A DNA stretch of 49,547 nt from Gammaproteobacteria bacterium (GCA_003331585.1 QOPG01000010.1:1-49547), one strand, 5' to 3'; counted from the stretch's first letter, positions 16,340-25,937 are shown. Numbers and translations are program-made. Notes: generated from the sequence alone by a model not told the origin.

Positions 16340-17971
16340 ATGCGTGGTTTAATGATGGATAACCCTTTGTTGATATCTTCAATAGTGGAGCATGCCGATA
16401 TAAATTTTCCAGATCGTGAGATAGTTTCTGTAATGAGTGATGATCTAATTCATCGATACACATATCGGGATTGTTTTAAGCGAGTAAGAAAATTAGCAAA
16501 TGCATTAACAAGTATTGGTTTATCTGAAGGAGATCGAATTGCGACAATCGCATGGAATGATTACCGTCATCTAGAGGCTTATTATGCAATTGGTGGGGCC
16601 GGTTACGTTTGTCACACAATTAATCCAAGATTATTTCCAGAACAAATTGTTTTTATGATAAATCATGCTGAAGATAAATGGCTAATGATTGACCCTTTAT
16701 TTATACCTTTGATTGAAAAATTATCTTCCCAAATTCCAAATGTTGAGGGTTATATTGTGATGGGAGACGAGGAATCAATTAAAAATACTTCCCTTGATAA
16801 TGTAATTTCTTATGAAAAACTCATTGGCAATGAAAGCGATCAATTTTCATGGCCTCATCTCGATGAAAAATCAGCAATGGGCTTATGTTATACCTCCGGT
16901 ACAACCGGTGATCCCAAGGGAGTTTTATACAACCATCGTGCAATGGTACTTCATGCTTTTGCTTTAATTGCGCCGGATGCGATGAATTTATCGAATCGCG
17001 ATTGTGTATTACCTGTTGTGCCACTATTTCATGTTAATTCATGGGGCTCTCCATACGGAGCAATGATGGTTGGTGCGAAAATAGTGTATCCAGGTCCAAA
17101 AATGGCAGATGGTGAAACATTGTATAATCTTATGGAGGATGAAGGTGTTTCTGTTTCCCTTGGTGTTCCAACAGTTTGGTTGGTTTTATTGCAATACGCA
17201 GCAGAGCATAATAAGAAATTAGAAAGTCTTCAGAGAACAGTCATTGGTGGAGCTGCTGTTCCAGAATCAATGATTCGTGAATTTCATGAAAAACATGATG
17301 TATTTGTACAACAAGCATGGGGCATGACTGAAATGAGTCCTCTTGGAACGGTGATGTCATTGAAACATGGTATGCAAGATTTAACTCATGATGCAATAGT
17401 TGAACTTCAAACCAAACAGGGAAGGGGAATGTTTGGTGTTGAAATGAGAATTGTAAATGACGATCAAGAAATTTTACCTTGGGATGGAAAGGCATTCGGT
17501 GCATTACAAGTCAGAGGACCTTGGGTTTGTAGTGATTATTACAAATTAGAGGGAAATGCTGGCTCTCACACAGATGACGGTTGGTTTAACACAGGTGATG
17601 TGGCAAAAATTGATCCCGATGGCTTTATGCAAATCACGGATAGAACTAAGGATGTTATAAAATCTGGCGGAGAATGGATAAGCTCGATAGAGATTGAGAA
17701 TACTGCTATGGGACATCCAGCAATTGCAGAAGCCGCAGTTATCGGTGTTTACAGTGAAAAATGGACTGAGAGACCTTTACTTATTGTGGTGAAAAATAAA
17801 GATCAAAAATTATCCAAAGAGGAGATAATGACTTTCATGGATGGAAAGATTGCTAAATGGTGGATACCAGATGATGTCGTATTTATTGATGAAATACCTC
17901 ATACTGCTACAGGCAAAATTAAGAAAACAGCCCTTCGTGAGCAATTTTCAGATTACAAATCAGCAGAATAA
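16340..17971 (+). CDS. Acyl-CoA synthetase (AlkK/FadD-like AMP-forming ligase)
   Basis: A protein of about 543 residues from the ANL superfamily. The P-loop is [12 protein letters not shown]. Motif A5 is [13 protein letters not shown], motif A7 is [11 protein letters not shown], and motif A8 contains [16 protein letters not shown]. The C-terminal catalytic lysine lies in [13 protein letters not shown]. The enzyme activates a carboxylic acid to its CoA thioester via acyl-AMP. I favour the ATG at 16340, which gives [11 protein letters not shown], the usual start for this subfamily, with GGGAG seven bases upstream; a TTG at 16319 and an ATG at 16334 are also in frame. The subfamily includes medium-chain fatty acid ligases and the methylmercaptopropionate ligase DmdB, so the substrate is open. 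Confidence 0.87.
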   Translation: MRGLMMDNPLLISSIVEHADINFPDREIVSVMSDDLIHRYTYRDCFKRVRKLANALTSIGLSEGDRIATIAWNDYRHLEAYYAIGGAGYVCHTINPRLFPEQIVFMINHAEDKWLMIDPLFIPLIEKLSSQIPNVEGYIVMGDEESIKNTSLDNVISYEKLIGNESDQFSWPHLDEKSAMGLCYTSGTTGDPKGVLYNHRAMVLHAFALIAPDAMNLSNRDCVLPVVPLFHVNSWGSPYGAMMVGAKIVYPGPKMADGETLYNLMEDEGVSVSLGVPTVWLVLLQYAAEHNKKLESLQRTVIGGAAVPESMIREFHEKHDVFVQQAWGMTEMSPLGTVMSLKHGMQDLTHDAIVELQTKQGRGMFGVEMRIVNDDQEILPWDGKAFGALQVRGPWVCSDYYKLEGNAGSHTDDGWFNTGDVAKIDPDGFMQITDRTKDVIKSGGEWISSIEIENTAMGHPAIAEAAVIGVYSEKWTERPLLIVVKNKDQKLSKEEIMTFMDGKIAKWWIPDDVVFIDEIPHTATGKIKKTALREQFSDYKSAE

Positions 17972-17990
17972 TCTAATTTAGGAGAAAAAT

Positions 17991-18866
17991 ATTAAATCTC
18001 TATTGGACGATTTGGTTGATTTGCTTCAACTTGAAAAAATAAAAAAGAACATTTTTAGAGGCAATAGTCGAGATATCGGAAGTGCTCAAGTCTTTGGTGG
18101 GCAGGTGGTTGCTCAAGCATTATCTGCTGCTTATCGAACTGTTGATGACAGAACAGCTCATTCACTTCATGCTTACTTCCTCAGAAGAGGGGATACGGAA
18201 GAACCCATTGATTATGAGGTGGATCGTTCTAGAGATGGAGGAAGTTTCTCAGTGAGAAGAGTAGTTGCTAAGCAGCACGGTCGACCTATATTTAATCTAG
18301 CAGCTTCATTCCATAAAAGTGAGTTAGGCTTAAGTCATCAATCCCATATGCCAGAAGTAGAAGGTCCTGAGAATTTAAAAAACCTATCACAGTTGATGAC
18401 AGATGATTTTGTTAAGCTAATCCCAGAAAAATTAAGAGATTTTCTCACAAAAGAGAGGCCATTCGAATTTAGGCCCGTTAATCCAATTAATCCAATGGAA
18501 ATGAAGACTTTACCACCAGTTAAGCACGTATGGATCAAAGCAACTGAATCTGTGACTGAAAGGTTAGACATAAATCAATGTCTTCTGGCCTATGTTTCTG
18601 ACTTTGAGCTTTTAGGAACCGCACTCAGGCCTCATGGATATGGATTACCATTTGGAGATGGTAAATTACAGGTTGCTAGCCTTGATCACGCAATTTGGTT
18701 TCACCGAGAATGTAAAGTTGATGAGTGGTTCTTATATTCTTCAGACAGTCCAAATGCACATGGGGCTCGGGGTTTTGCGAGAGGTCAAATATTTAGTAAG
18801 GATGGAATCTTATTAGCTTCAGTTACTCAAGAAGGTTTGATGAGAATACCGGATCGTGAAAAATAA
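17991..18866 (+). CDS. tesB: Acyl-CoA thioesterase II
   Basis: A double hot-dog thioesterase of about 287-291 residues that hydrolyses acyl-CoA to free acid and CoA. The conserved parts are FGGQVVAQALSAA, HSLHAYFLRRGD, and the C-terminal LDHAIWFHRECKVDEWFLY and ASVTQEGLMR segments. The start is unusual. An in-frame TAG at 17979 leaves only a TTG at 18003, 18 bases after the AGGAG at 17980-17984, or an ATT at 17991 at the ideal six-base spacing. The four residues added by ATT match the usual family N-terminus (a short lead before LLDDL), so I place the start there with caution. It follows the acyl-CoA ligase by about 20 bases, probably in one operon. Confidence 0.85.
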   Translation: MKSLLDDLVDLLQLEKIKKNIFRGNSRDIGSAQVFGGQVVAQALSAAYRTVDDRTAHSLHAYFLRRGDTEEPIDYEVDRSRDGGSFSVRRVVAKQHGRPIFNLAASFHKSELGLSHQSHMPEVEGPENLKNLSQLMTDDFVKLIPEKLRDFLTKERPFEFRPVNPINPMEMKTLPPVKHVWIKATESVTERLDINQCLLAYVSDFELLGTALRPHGYGLPFGDGKLQVASLDHAIWFHRECKVDEWFLYSSDSPNAHGARGFARGQIFSKDGILLASVTQEGLMRIPDREK

Positions 18867-18919
18867 ATTACCAGTCCACCTAATTTTCATATATAGAAAT
18901 AATCAATAAAAAGAAGTGA

Positions 18920-19660
18920 TTAATTCTTCGCTTGATTTGCTACCTGATTCATTGCATCTTTTATAGATTTTTCATCTCCAAGAAATTCTCTAGAAATGGG
19001 TTTGCAATTAGCGTCCAGACGATAAAGCAAAGGCACACCTGTAGGTATATTAAATTTAGTGATATCTTCATTGGATACTTTGTCCAGCATTTTCACTAGA
19101 GCTCTCAAACTATTTCCATGCGCCGTTATCAAGATATTTTTGTTATTCAGTAATTCTGGGTAAATCATTTCAAGCCAGCACTCTTTCACTCTTATCAGTG
19201 TTGTGGCCAGTGACTCTGAATCAGGTAGGTTATCTATACCTTTGTATTTTGGATTATTGCATGGATGTCTTTTATCATCTTTTTTAAGTGGTGGTGGAGG
19301 TATATCATAACTTCTTCTCCATATCTGTACTTGCTCTTCTCCATATTTAGCGGCAGTTTCGCTTTTATTTAGACCTTGAAGTGCTCCATAATTTCTCTCA
19401 TTTAATCGCCAATCTCTAATAACCTCCCGTTCAAAATTACCCAAGTGATTTTGAATAACTTTTAACGTATTTTGGGCACGCTTTAATTCCGATGTGAAAG
19501 CAATATCAATTTCAAAATCCAATGAAGAAATAATTTTTCCTGCATTTTGAGCTTCGCTAATCCCTTGATCAGTGAGATCAACATCAGCCCATCCTGTAAA
19601 AAGGTTTTTAAGATTCCATTCACTCTGACCGTGTCTAATTAAGACTAAATTTTTCTGCAT
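18920..19660 (-). CDS. gpmA: 2,3-bisphosphoglycerate-dependent phosphoglycerate mutase
   Basis: A 246-residue histidine-phosphatase-superfamily enzyme that interconverts 3- and 2-phosphoglycerate. The phospho-histidine motif is LIRHGQSEWN near residues 7-16, followed by LFTGWADVDLTDQG. The second catalytic histidine is in TAHGNSLRALVK, and ERNYGALQGLNK is also diagnostic of dPGM. The length matches the E. coli enzyme. It lies downstream of zapE on the same strand, 81 bases away, with an AT-rich spacer. Its 3' end faces tesB across 53 bases with no obvious terminator. Confidence 0.96.
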   Translation of the reverse strand: MQKNLVLIRHGQSEWNLKNLFTGWADVDLTDQGISEAQNAGKIISSLDFEIDIAFTSELKRAQNTLKVIQNHLGNFEREVIRDWRLNERNYGALQGLNKSETAAKYGEEQVQIWRRSYDIPPPPLKKDDKRHPCNNPKYKGIDNLPDSESLATTLIRVKECWLEMIYPELLNNKNILITAHGNSLRALVKMLDKVSNEDITKFNIPTGVPLLYRLDANCKPISREFLGDEKSIKDAMNQVANQAKN

Positions 19661-19741
19661 ATTGTTCCCAGATATATGTTTTTTATATATTTATTTAATT
19701 TTTTGTAATTTAACTATTTTAAATTTTTGTAATAAATCAAT

Positions 19742-20809
19742 TTAATGTTTGTGAGGAAGTTTTTGATAATCAAGTGTGGACATTTCAGATAATCTACTCT
19801 TTGTTCTTTCAAATTCAAAATTAAGTCTCTTTCCTTGGTATAATTTTTTGTAACAAGTATCTGTAGTTAACACTAATTTAACTTTTCTTTCATAAAATTC
19901 ATCAATAATTGATATAAATCTTCTGGCTTCATTCTCTTTTTCGTCATCAAGAATCGGAACTTTTGAGATAATCACACTTTGGTATTCCCTAGCAATGGCT
20001 ATGTAATCATCAACGCTCCTGGCAGTACCGCATATCTGACTGAAATCAAACCAAATTATGGTTTTTGCTTTGATCACTATTTCAATTCTTCGATCATTGA
20101 TTAAAATAAAATCATTATCACTCACACCTATTGGAGTTTTTGTGTGAAAAAACTTCTTTAATAAGTGATCACTTTCTTCGTTATGGATTGAATTAAATTT
20201 AATATCCATGAGACTGTCTTTTAATCGATAATCTGGGCCATTCCCAATATTTAAAATTGCCGTATTATCGACTAAAAGATCAATTGCTTTCATGAATCTT
20301 TCTCTTTGTAATCCTTTTTTGTATAGCTCCTGAGGGTGACTGTTGGACGTAATCACTAAAGTAACATTTTCGTCAATTAATCCAGCAAGTAATTCACTCA
20401 AAATCATGGCATCTGCAATATCTTCAACAAAAAACTCATCAATACAAATTACTTTAGCTCCTTTGCTTATAGATTTTGTGATTAATCTAATTGGATTTTT
20501 TTTATTTTTGTGAGTTTTTAAGTCTTTATGCACTTTCCTCATTAAATGGTGATAATGAAGTCGTATTTTTTCTTTAAATACTAAACTGGAAAAAAACGTA
20601 TCCATAATGAAAGTTTTACCTCTTCCAACACTGCCCCATAAATATATTCCTTTTAGTTTTTTTTGTTTTTTTAGAAGATTGTTCAAAAAAGTCGTTTTTT
20701 TTGAGGATGATAGTTTTGATTCCAGTGCGGAGAAACTTTCAATAACTCTTAGTTGTTCAGAATCTTCTGTGAGGTTTTTTATTGATTGGTAGTTTTTGAG
20801 GGTATTCAA
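19742..20809 (-). CDS. zapE: Cell division ATPase, AFG1/ZapE family
   Basis: A 355-residue AAA-type ATPase. Walker A is GSVGRGKT (about 59-66), Walker B is ICIDEFFVEDIADA, and an arginine-rich GLQRERFMKAID segment follows as sensor/finger region. ZapE associates with the Z-ring, and related AFG1 proteins act in mitochondrial protein quality control. The start is TTG, with a GAGAG-like site about eight bases upstream. In E. coli it neighbours ribosomal protein genes; here it precedes gpmA on the minus strand and diverges from the ETF-quinone oxidoreductase gene. Confidence 0.9.
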   Translation of the reverse strand: MNTLKNYQSIKNLTEDSEQLRVIESFSALESKLSSSKKTTFLNNLLKKQKKLKGIYLWGSVGRGKTFIMDTFFSSLVFKEKIRLHYHHLMRKVHKDLKTHKNKKNPIRLITKSISKGAKVICIDEFFVEDIADAMILSELLAGLIDENVTLVITSNSHPQELYKKGLQRERFMKAIDLLVDNTAILNIGNGPDYRLKDSLMDIKFNSIHNEESDHLLKKFFHTKTPIGVSDNDFILINDRRIEIVIKAKTIIWFDFSQICGTARSVDDYIAIAREYQSVIISKVPILDDEKENEARRFISIIDEFYERKVKLVLTTDTCYKKLYQGKRLNFEFERTKSRLSEMSTLDYQKLPHKH

Positions 20810-20957
20810 AGATGCGACTCTCTAATCTATAAAATTATTCTTTAAATAGTTATTTAAATATTGAGAATCATTGTAAAATACTCAGAATAAATTTTCACGA
20901 AATGAAAACCACTATTATTAAAACTATCGAGAAAATATAAGGTTACAGAGTCCAAAA

Positions 20958-22613
20958 ATGAACGAACACACTGAAAGAGAGTCGATGGATTTTGATGTTG
21001 TTATTGTGGGTGGAGGGCCTTCTGGCTTGGCTACTGCGTGCCGTTTAATGCAACTTTCAAAGAAAAGTCAGAAAGAAATTTCTGTTGTAGTGGTAGAAAA
21101 AGGCTCAGAAATAGGCTCACATATTCTTTCCGGAAATGTCTTTGAAACTTCTGCTTTAAATGAACTATTTCCTGACTGGTCAGCGCAGGGGGCACCAATA
21201 AAAACTTCAGTCACTCGAGATATTATTCATTATTTCTCAAGCAATAAGTATTCTCTTAAAATTCCAAATCTATTCGTTCCTAAAACAATGCACAATAAAG
21301 GAAACTTCATAATAAGTTTGGGGAAGCTTTGCCAATGGATGGCAACTAAAGCTGAAGATTTAGAGGTCAATATTTTTCCAGGATTTGCTGCTTCTGAGAT
21401 TTTATACAATGAAGATGGTTCAGTTGCTGGGGTTGCTACAAGTGATATGGGGATTGGCTCAGATGGCCAAAAGAAAGCGAGTTATCAGCCGGGTTATGAA
21501 CTCAGAGGAAAATACACAGTTCTAGCTGAGGGATGTAGGGGTAATCTTGGAGAGGAAATAATTGATAAATATCAATTAAGAGAAAATTCCGATCCTCAAC
21601 ATTATGGAATTGGGTTAAAAGAAATATGGGAAGTTGATTCTGAGGTTCATGAAGAAGGTCTTGTTGTTCATACAACTGGCTGGCCTCTTGACAATCATAC
21701 CGAGGGTGGAGGGTTCCTATATCACGCGGAAAACAATCAAATATTCCTTGGTTTTATAATCGCTTTGAATTACTCAAATCCCCACTTGTCACCATTCAAT
21801 GAATTCCAGAGATGGAAGCATCATCCAAAAATCTCTCAATACCTCAAAAATGGAAAAAGAATATCTTATGGTGCGAGAGCAGTTAATAAAGGTGGATTTC
21901 AGTCTTTACCTAAATTAACTTTCCCAGGAGGATTGCTTGTAGGTTGTGATGCCGGATTTCTAAATGGAGCTAAAATTAAAGGTACGCATACTGCTATAAA
22001 GAGTGGAACACTGGCTGCAGAGAGCATCTTTGAGGCGCTTTCTCATGAAAGTATTGGTGATTTGGAATCCTATCAGAAAAAATTTCAGTCTTCATGGCTT
22101 CATAAAGAATTATATAAATCAAGAAATTTTGGCCCAGCATTAAATAAATATGGAACAATTATCGGTGGAGCTTTTGCATTTTTTGACCAAAATATAATGC
22201 AGGGAAAGTTTCCATTTACCTGGCATAATCATGAGCCTGATCATAAAGCTATTAAATTCTCAAAAGATGTACATGAAATTGAATATCCAAAACCAGATGG
22301 AATTATAAGTTTTGATCGCCTTTCTTCTGTTTTTTTATCTAGTACAAATCACGAAGAGGACCAGCCTTCTCATCTAAAGCTCAAGGATCACGAAACTCCT
22401 ATAAAATTTAATCTTCCAAATTATAATGAACCTGCTCAGAAATATTGCCCTGCAGGTGTATATGAGGTTGTTATGGAAGATGATAATCCTAAATTTCAGA
22501 TCAACGCTCAAAATTGCGTTCATTGCAAAACATGCGATATCAAAGATCCGACTCAAAATATAGTGTGGACTGTCCCCGAAGGTGGAGGTGGGCCGAATTA
22601 TTCAGGAATGTAA
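20958..22613 (+). CDS. Electron transfer flavoprotein-ubiquinone oxidoreductase
   Basis: A 551-residue flavo-iron-sulfur protein that passes electrons from reduced ETF to ubiquinone at the inner membrane. The N-terminal FAD motif is VIVGGGPSGLATACRL near residues 11-26. The C-terminal 4Fe-4S cluster is shown by YCPAG followed by CVHCKTCDIKDP, the standard Cys-x2-Cys-x2-Cys arrangement. The length and the end in GGGGPNYSGM match ETF-QO from other Proteobacteria. It serves the acyl-CoA dehydrogenases, including the pair at 10480-12841. The etfAB genes are not in the window. The stop directly abuts the stop of the convergent dehydrogenase gene. Confidence 0.95.
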   Translation: MNEHTERESMDFDVVIVGGGPSGLATACRLMQLSKKSQKEISVVVVEKGSEIGSHILSGNVFETSALNELFPDWSAQGAPIKTSVTRDIIHYFSSNKYSLKIPNLFVPKTMHNKGNFIISLGKLCQWMATKAEDLEVNIFPGFAASEILYNEDGSVAGVATSDMGIGSDGQKKASYQPGYELRGKYTVLAEGCRGNLGEEIIDKYQLRENSDPQHYGIGLKEIWEVDSEVHEEGLVVHTTGWPLDNHTEGGGFLYHAENNQIFLGFIIALNYSNPHLSPFNEFQRWKHHPKISQYLKNGKRISYGARAVNKGGFQSLPKLTFPGGLLVGCDAGFLNGAKIKGTHTAIKSGTLAAESIFEALSHESIGDLESYQKKFQSSWLHKELYKSRNFGPALNKYGTIIGGAFAFFDQNIMQGKFPFTWHNHEPDHKAIKFSKDVHEIEYPKPDGIISFDRLSSVFLSSTNHEEDQPSHLKLKDHETPIKFNLPNYNEPAQKYCPAGVYEVVMEDDNPKFQINAQNCVHCKTCDIKDPTQNIVWTVPEGGGGPNYSGM

Positions 22614-23378
22614 TTATTTCGGCTGCATTCTGATCGCACCATCCAATCTAATTGTTTCTCCATTAATCATAGCGTTCCTAAAGATCGACTCCACTAGATC
22701 AGCAAATTCATCTGGTTTGCCCAGTCTGGGAGGAAAAGGAACTTGCTTTCCAAGTGACTCTTGAAGAGTTTCAGTCATACCAGAAACCATTGGGGTTTTA
22801 AATATTCCAGGTGCAATTGTATTCACTCTGATTCCAATTCTTGCAAATTCTCTTGCTAAAGGTAGTGTCATTCCTACGATACCAGCTTTAGATGACGAGT
22901 AAGCTGCTTGCCCAATTTGTCCTTCATATGCTGCTACTGAGGCTGTATTTACTATGACACCTCTTTCTCCATCATTATTGGGATTATTATTTTGCATTAT
23001 GTTCGCTGACTCTTTTGCGAGTATGAAAGACCCAATTAAATTAATCTTAATTGTTCTTTCGAAGAAATTTGCATCCATTGTTCCATCTCTTCCTAATGCT
23101 CTTGCTGCACCAATCACTCCTGCACAATTTACCGCTAAATTTATACCGTCAAGAAAGTTATTCGCTTCTTTAATAGCGGCTTTTACCTCATCTTCAGCAG
23201 AGATATCAACTTGAATATACGTAGCGGAATTACCCAGTGATTTTGCACTTTTTTCTCCATCTTTATTGATGTCAAGAAGGGCAACTTTACCCCCTTTATT
23301 GATAATATTTTCTGCTGTTGCAAAACCTAAACCAGATGCACCCCCTGAGATGATTGCTTTCGATTGTTTTATATCCAT
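22614..23378 (-). CDS. Short-chain dehydrogenase, 3-hydroxyacyl-CoA dehydrogenase type 2 (HSD10-like)
   Basis: A 254-residue SDR enzyme. The NAD-binding motif is SGGASGLGFATA near residues 11-22, and NCAGVIGAARALG is the mid-domain motif. The catalytic triad lies in NTASVAAYEGQIGQAAYSSSK (Ser, Tyr, Lys). The pattern GIRVNTIAPGIFKTPM and the overall sequence resemble 3-hydroxyacyl-CoA dehydrogenase type 2 (HSD17B10), which oxidises 3-hydroxy-2-methylbutyryl-CoA and straight-chain substrates. It is encoded head to head with no spacing at its 3' end against ETF-QO, and lies downstream of plsC on the same strand. An acyl-chain or isoleucine degradation role fits the surrounding genes. Confidence 0.85.
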   Translation of the reverse strand: MDIKQSKAIISGGASGLGFATAENIINKGGKVALLDINKDGEKSAKSLGNSATYIQVDISAEDEVKAAIKEANNFLDGINLAVNCAGVIGAARALGRDGTMDANFFERTIKINLIGSFILAKESANIMQNNNPNNDGERGVIVNTASVAAYEGQIGQAAYSSSKAGIVGMTLPLAREFARIGIRVNTIAPGIFKTPMVSGMTETLQESLGKQVPFPPRLGKPDEFADLVESIFRNAMINGETIRLDGAIRMQPK

Positions 23379-23406
23379 TGTTTATATCCTCTTTAATATG
23401 ATTATT

Positions 23407-24153
23407 CTATTTAACTAAAAGATCCGGCTCATCCAGGGTATCCAATATTTTTTTTCGTACGATATCCTTAAGTTCTTTACTTGACATTTTTGTACCATCT
23501 TTTGTGTTAATTGATTTAAGTACTTTTATTTTGAGCGCACCTTTAACTGGAAGATATTTATTAGCAGGCAAAATTTCTCTTGAGCCCTGAATTACAAGAG
23601 GCACAATAGGCATATTTGATTTTATTGCGGTAAGAAAAGCTCCTGTTCTAAATTTATCGAGGCCCTTTTTTTCTGTAAAAGTACCCTCTGGAAAAATAGC
23701 TAATGATTCTCCTTCTGCGCCAGCTTTTATGAGTTTTCGAGCATCTCTATATGTCCCTTTTGGTTTGAAACGCTCAACATAACGTGAACCAACACGTTTG
23801 AATAAAAAATTAGCCAATGGGACATTTTTCATTTCACTCTTAATGACGAATGTGAATTTAACAGGTAGTACAGCATGGAGAATAATACCGTCAATATAAC
23901 TAGCATGGTTCGCTACAATAATTGTATGTTCATTCGGTATGTTATTAAGACCTTCAATTTCTAATTTTATTCTGGAAAGAAAGAACACAGAATTCGCCAT
24001 CTTTCTAACCCATATTCTGCGGAGCTTTAAAGTCGGTAAAACAAATGCACCAACTAATGAAAATATAGAGCAAACCAAAAAAACAATAATGATGTATATA
24101 CCATAAATTTTTGAAAGTAATTTAGAATGAAATTTCATTTTCAGGTAACCCAT
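23407..24153 (-). CDS. plsC: 1-acyl-sn-glycerol-3-phosphate acyltransferase (PlsC-like)
   Basis: A 248-residue membrane acyltransferase that makes phosphatidic acid from lysophosphatidic acid. The HX4D motif is present as NHASYIDGI. The substrate-binding FPEGTF motif lies about 75 residues further on, then VPLVIQGSREILP. A hydrophobic N-terminal helix (about 12-36) anchors it in the inner membrane. The start is uncertain: ATG at 24153 or at 24138, and neither has a strong Shine-Dalgarno sequence. Other PlsC paralogues with different acyl acceptors are possible. Confidence 0.85.
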   Translation of the reverse strand: MGYLKMKFHSKLLSKIYGIYIIIVFLVCSIFSLVGAFVLPTLKLRRIWVRKMANSVFFLSRIKLEIEGLNNIPNEHTIIVANHASYIDGIILHAVLPVKFTFVIKSEMKNVPLANFLFKRVGSRYVERFKPKGTYRDARKLIKAGAEGESLAIFPEGTFTEKKGLDKFRTGAFLTAIKSNMPIVPLVIQGSREILPANKYLPVKGALKIKVLKSINTKDGTKMSSKELKDIVRKKILDTLDEPDLLVK

Positions 24154-24227
24154 CTACATTATTAAAGCAATATCAAACTTTAAAGTATTATAATCTATCT
24201 TAATATATAAAATTTGAGGTAGTTAAT

Positions 24228-25157
24228 ATCACTCAAAATAAACACATTGAGCAGACGAATGCATTTAAAATATCAAGCATTGATATCGAAAAATTTTTAG
24301 ATGCAATATGGTCTGAGCGAGGTTTGTCTAAGAATACACTCAATTCTTATAGGATTGATCTAAAGCTACTGGCAATAGAGTTAGCCAAATCTAATTTAAT
24401 TATTACGCAAACAAGAAAATCTGATTTATTAGGCTTTATTTCAAAAAGAGTTCAGTCGGGTATAAAGGCAAGAACAACAGCAAGACAAATATCAAGTTAT
24501 AGAGCCTTCTTTCAATATCATTTGCGCATAAATAGCATCAAAATAGATCCTTCTTTGGACATAGAAATGCCCCGAATAGGGAGATCTCTTCCAAAATCAC
24601 TAACTGAAGAAGAAATTACTGATCTGCTTGATGCACCAAACACTAACGATGTTATTGGTCATCGTGATAAGGCAATGTTAGAGCTTATGTACGCGTCAGG
24701 TTTGAGAGTTTCTGAGTTGATATCATTAAAAATTCCTCAAGTAAATTTTAGTCAAGGCGTATTGAGAGTAACAGGGAAAGGAAATAAAGAAAGGCTTGTT
24801 CCAATTGGTGAGCAAGCATCGGAATGTTTGAAAAGTTTTATAGAAAATTCTCGGGATAAGATACTAAATCATAAAAAAACTGATTATTTATTCCCAACAA
24901 AAAGAGGTGCAACCATGACAAGGCAGTCATTTTGGTATGTAATTAAACGTTACTCCAAAAAAGCAGGTATCAGTAAAGTCATTTCTCCGCATGGCTTAAG
25001 GCATGCATTTGCAACTCATCTTCTTAATCATGGAGCTGATTTAAGAGTTGTGCAATTGCTTTTGGGTCATAGTGATTTGTCGACTACACAGATATATACG
25101 CATATCGCAAAAGAGAGACTAAAAGATTTGCATGGACAACATCATCCAAGAGGTTGA
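24228..25157 (+). CDS. xerD: Site-specific tyrosine recombinase XerD
   Basis: A tyrosine recombinase that resolves chromosome dimers at dif together with XerC. The catalytic residues are visible: Arg in ASGLRVSEL, the HGLRHAFATHLL block, GHSDLSTTQIYTH with the nucleophilic Tyr, and the XerD-type tail LHGQHHPRG. The N-terminal core-binding domain starts upstream of the first canonical start codon (TTG at 24324), because IEKFLDAIWSERGLS just before it is conserved in XerD. Between the in-frame TAA at 24201 and that TTG there is no ATG, GTG or TTG. An ATC at 24228, eight bases after GAGG (24216-24219), gives 309 residues, near the family length. A sequencing error near the A/T run at 24289-24298 is the alternative. 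Confidence 0.88.
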   Translation: MTQNKHIEQTNAFKISSIDIEKFLDAIWSERGLSKNTLNSYRIDLKLLAIELAKSNLIITQTRKSDLLGFISKRVQSGIKARTTARQISSYRAFFQYHLRINSIKIDPSLDIEMPRIGRSLPKSLTEEEITDLLDAPNTNDVIGHRDKAMLELMYASGLRVSELISLKIPQVNFSQGVLRVTGKGNKERLVPIGEQASECLKSFIENSRDKILNHKKTDYLFPTKRGATMTRQSFWYVIKRYSKKAGISKVISPHGLRHAFATHLLNHGADLRVVQLLLGHSDLSTTQIYTHIAKERLKDLHGQHHPRG

Positions 25158-25207
25158 TTTTAAGATCAATTAAGTTGATCATTGAAGTTAGTTAATTAGG
25201 TAAAGCT

Positions 25208-25930
25208 ATGAAAAAAGTCGCAACAATATTTCTAGCAATTTCAATTATTATTGTAACCAATATTGGATACGGTAGTGATGAGGAGTTGAAAACTATTCAA
25301 AATATCGTCTCAACAATGAGTTCAGATATAAAAGCTGAAAACATAAAGAAGAGTCCAGTAAATGGGTGGTATACAATAACTAAAGGAGCTTATGTTGCAT
25401 ATATATCCAGTGATGGACGCCATCTAATTCAAGGGGATATGTATGATATCGAGACGCAAGTTAATCTCACTGAAACTATTAGAAATGAATCCAGAAAAAA
25501 TGTTATAGAGTCATACCCCAAAAAGGATATGATCGTATTTTCACCTGAATCTAAATCTCATCATGTAACGGTTTTTACAGATGTGGATTGCACTTTTTGT
25601 AGAAGGCTTCATAACCAGATTGATGAGTATCTTAACGAGGGAATAGAAATAAGATATCTCATGTATCCTCGAAGTGGACCTCAAAGTGCTTCATGGGTTA
25701 TCGCCGAGCAAATTTGGTGTTCAGCTGACAGAAATGATGCTTTAACTTTAGCTAAGATTGATCAGAATTTTGATTACAGTCAGTGCAACAGTGCTGCTAT
25801 TAGCAGTCATTATTTAATGGGTCAAAGTGTCGGCTTGCAGGGTACTCCAGCTATAATCCTGGAGGATGGAAGCATGGTGAATGGTTACGTGAGCGCGCTT
25901 GAGCTATCAAAGATTATAGAATCTAACTGA
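25208..25930 (+). CDS. dsbC: Thiol:disulfide interchange protein DsbC
   Basis: A 240-residue periplasmic disulfide isomerase. An N-terminal signal peptide runs to about residue 22. It is followed by the DsbC dimerisation domain (about 25-90) and a thioredoxin-like domain with the active site DCTFCRRLH (CxxC) and the cis-proline loop GTPAII. The length is close to the E. coli 236. It lies 50 bases after xerD on the same strand, the same order as xerD-dsbC in enterics, which supports gammaproteobacterial ancestry. The 3' end faces the Nudix gene across seven bases. Confidence 0.93.
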   Translation: MKKVATIFLAISIIIVTNIGYGSDEELKTIQNIVSTMSSDIKAENIKKSPVNGWYTITKGAYVAYISSDGRHLIQGDMYDIETQVNLTETIRNESRKNVIESYPKKDMIVFSPESKSHHVTVFTDVDCTFCRRLHNQIDEYLNEGIEIRYLMYPRSGPQSASWVIAEQIWCSADRNDALTLAKIDQNFDYSQCNSAAISSHYLMGQSVGLQGTPAIILEDGSMVNGYVSALELSKIIESN

Positions 25931-25937
25931 ACTCAGG

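Noticed and set aside
24259-24300. ATG at 24259 as a start for xerD
   Set aside because: It is in another frame and meets a stop after 13 codons; it would need a frameshift near the A/T run, for which there is no independent evidence.
25164-25180. GATCAA-TTAAG-TTGATC inverted repeat between xerD and dsbC
   Set aside because: A six-base AT-rich stem with no T-tract is too weak to call a terminator or operator.
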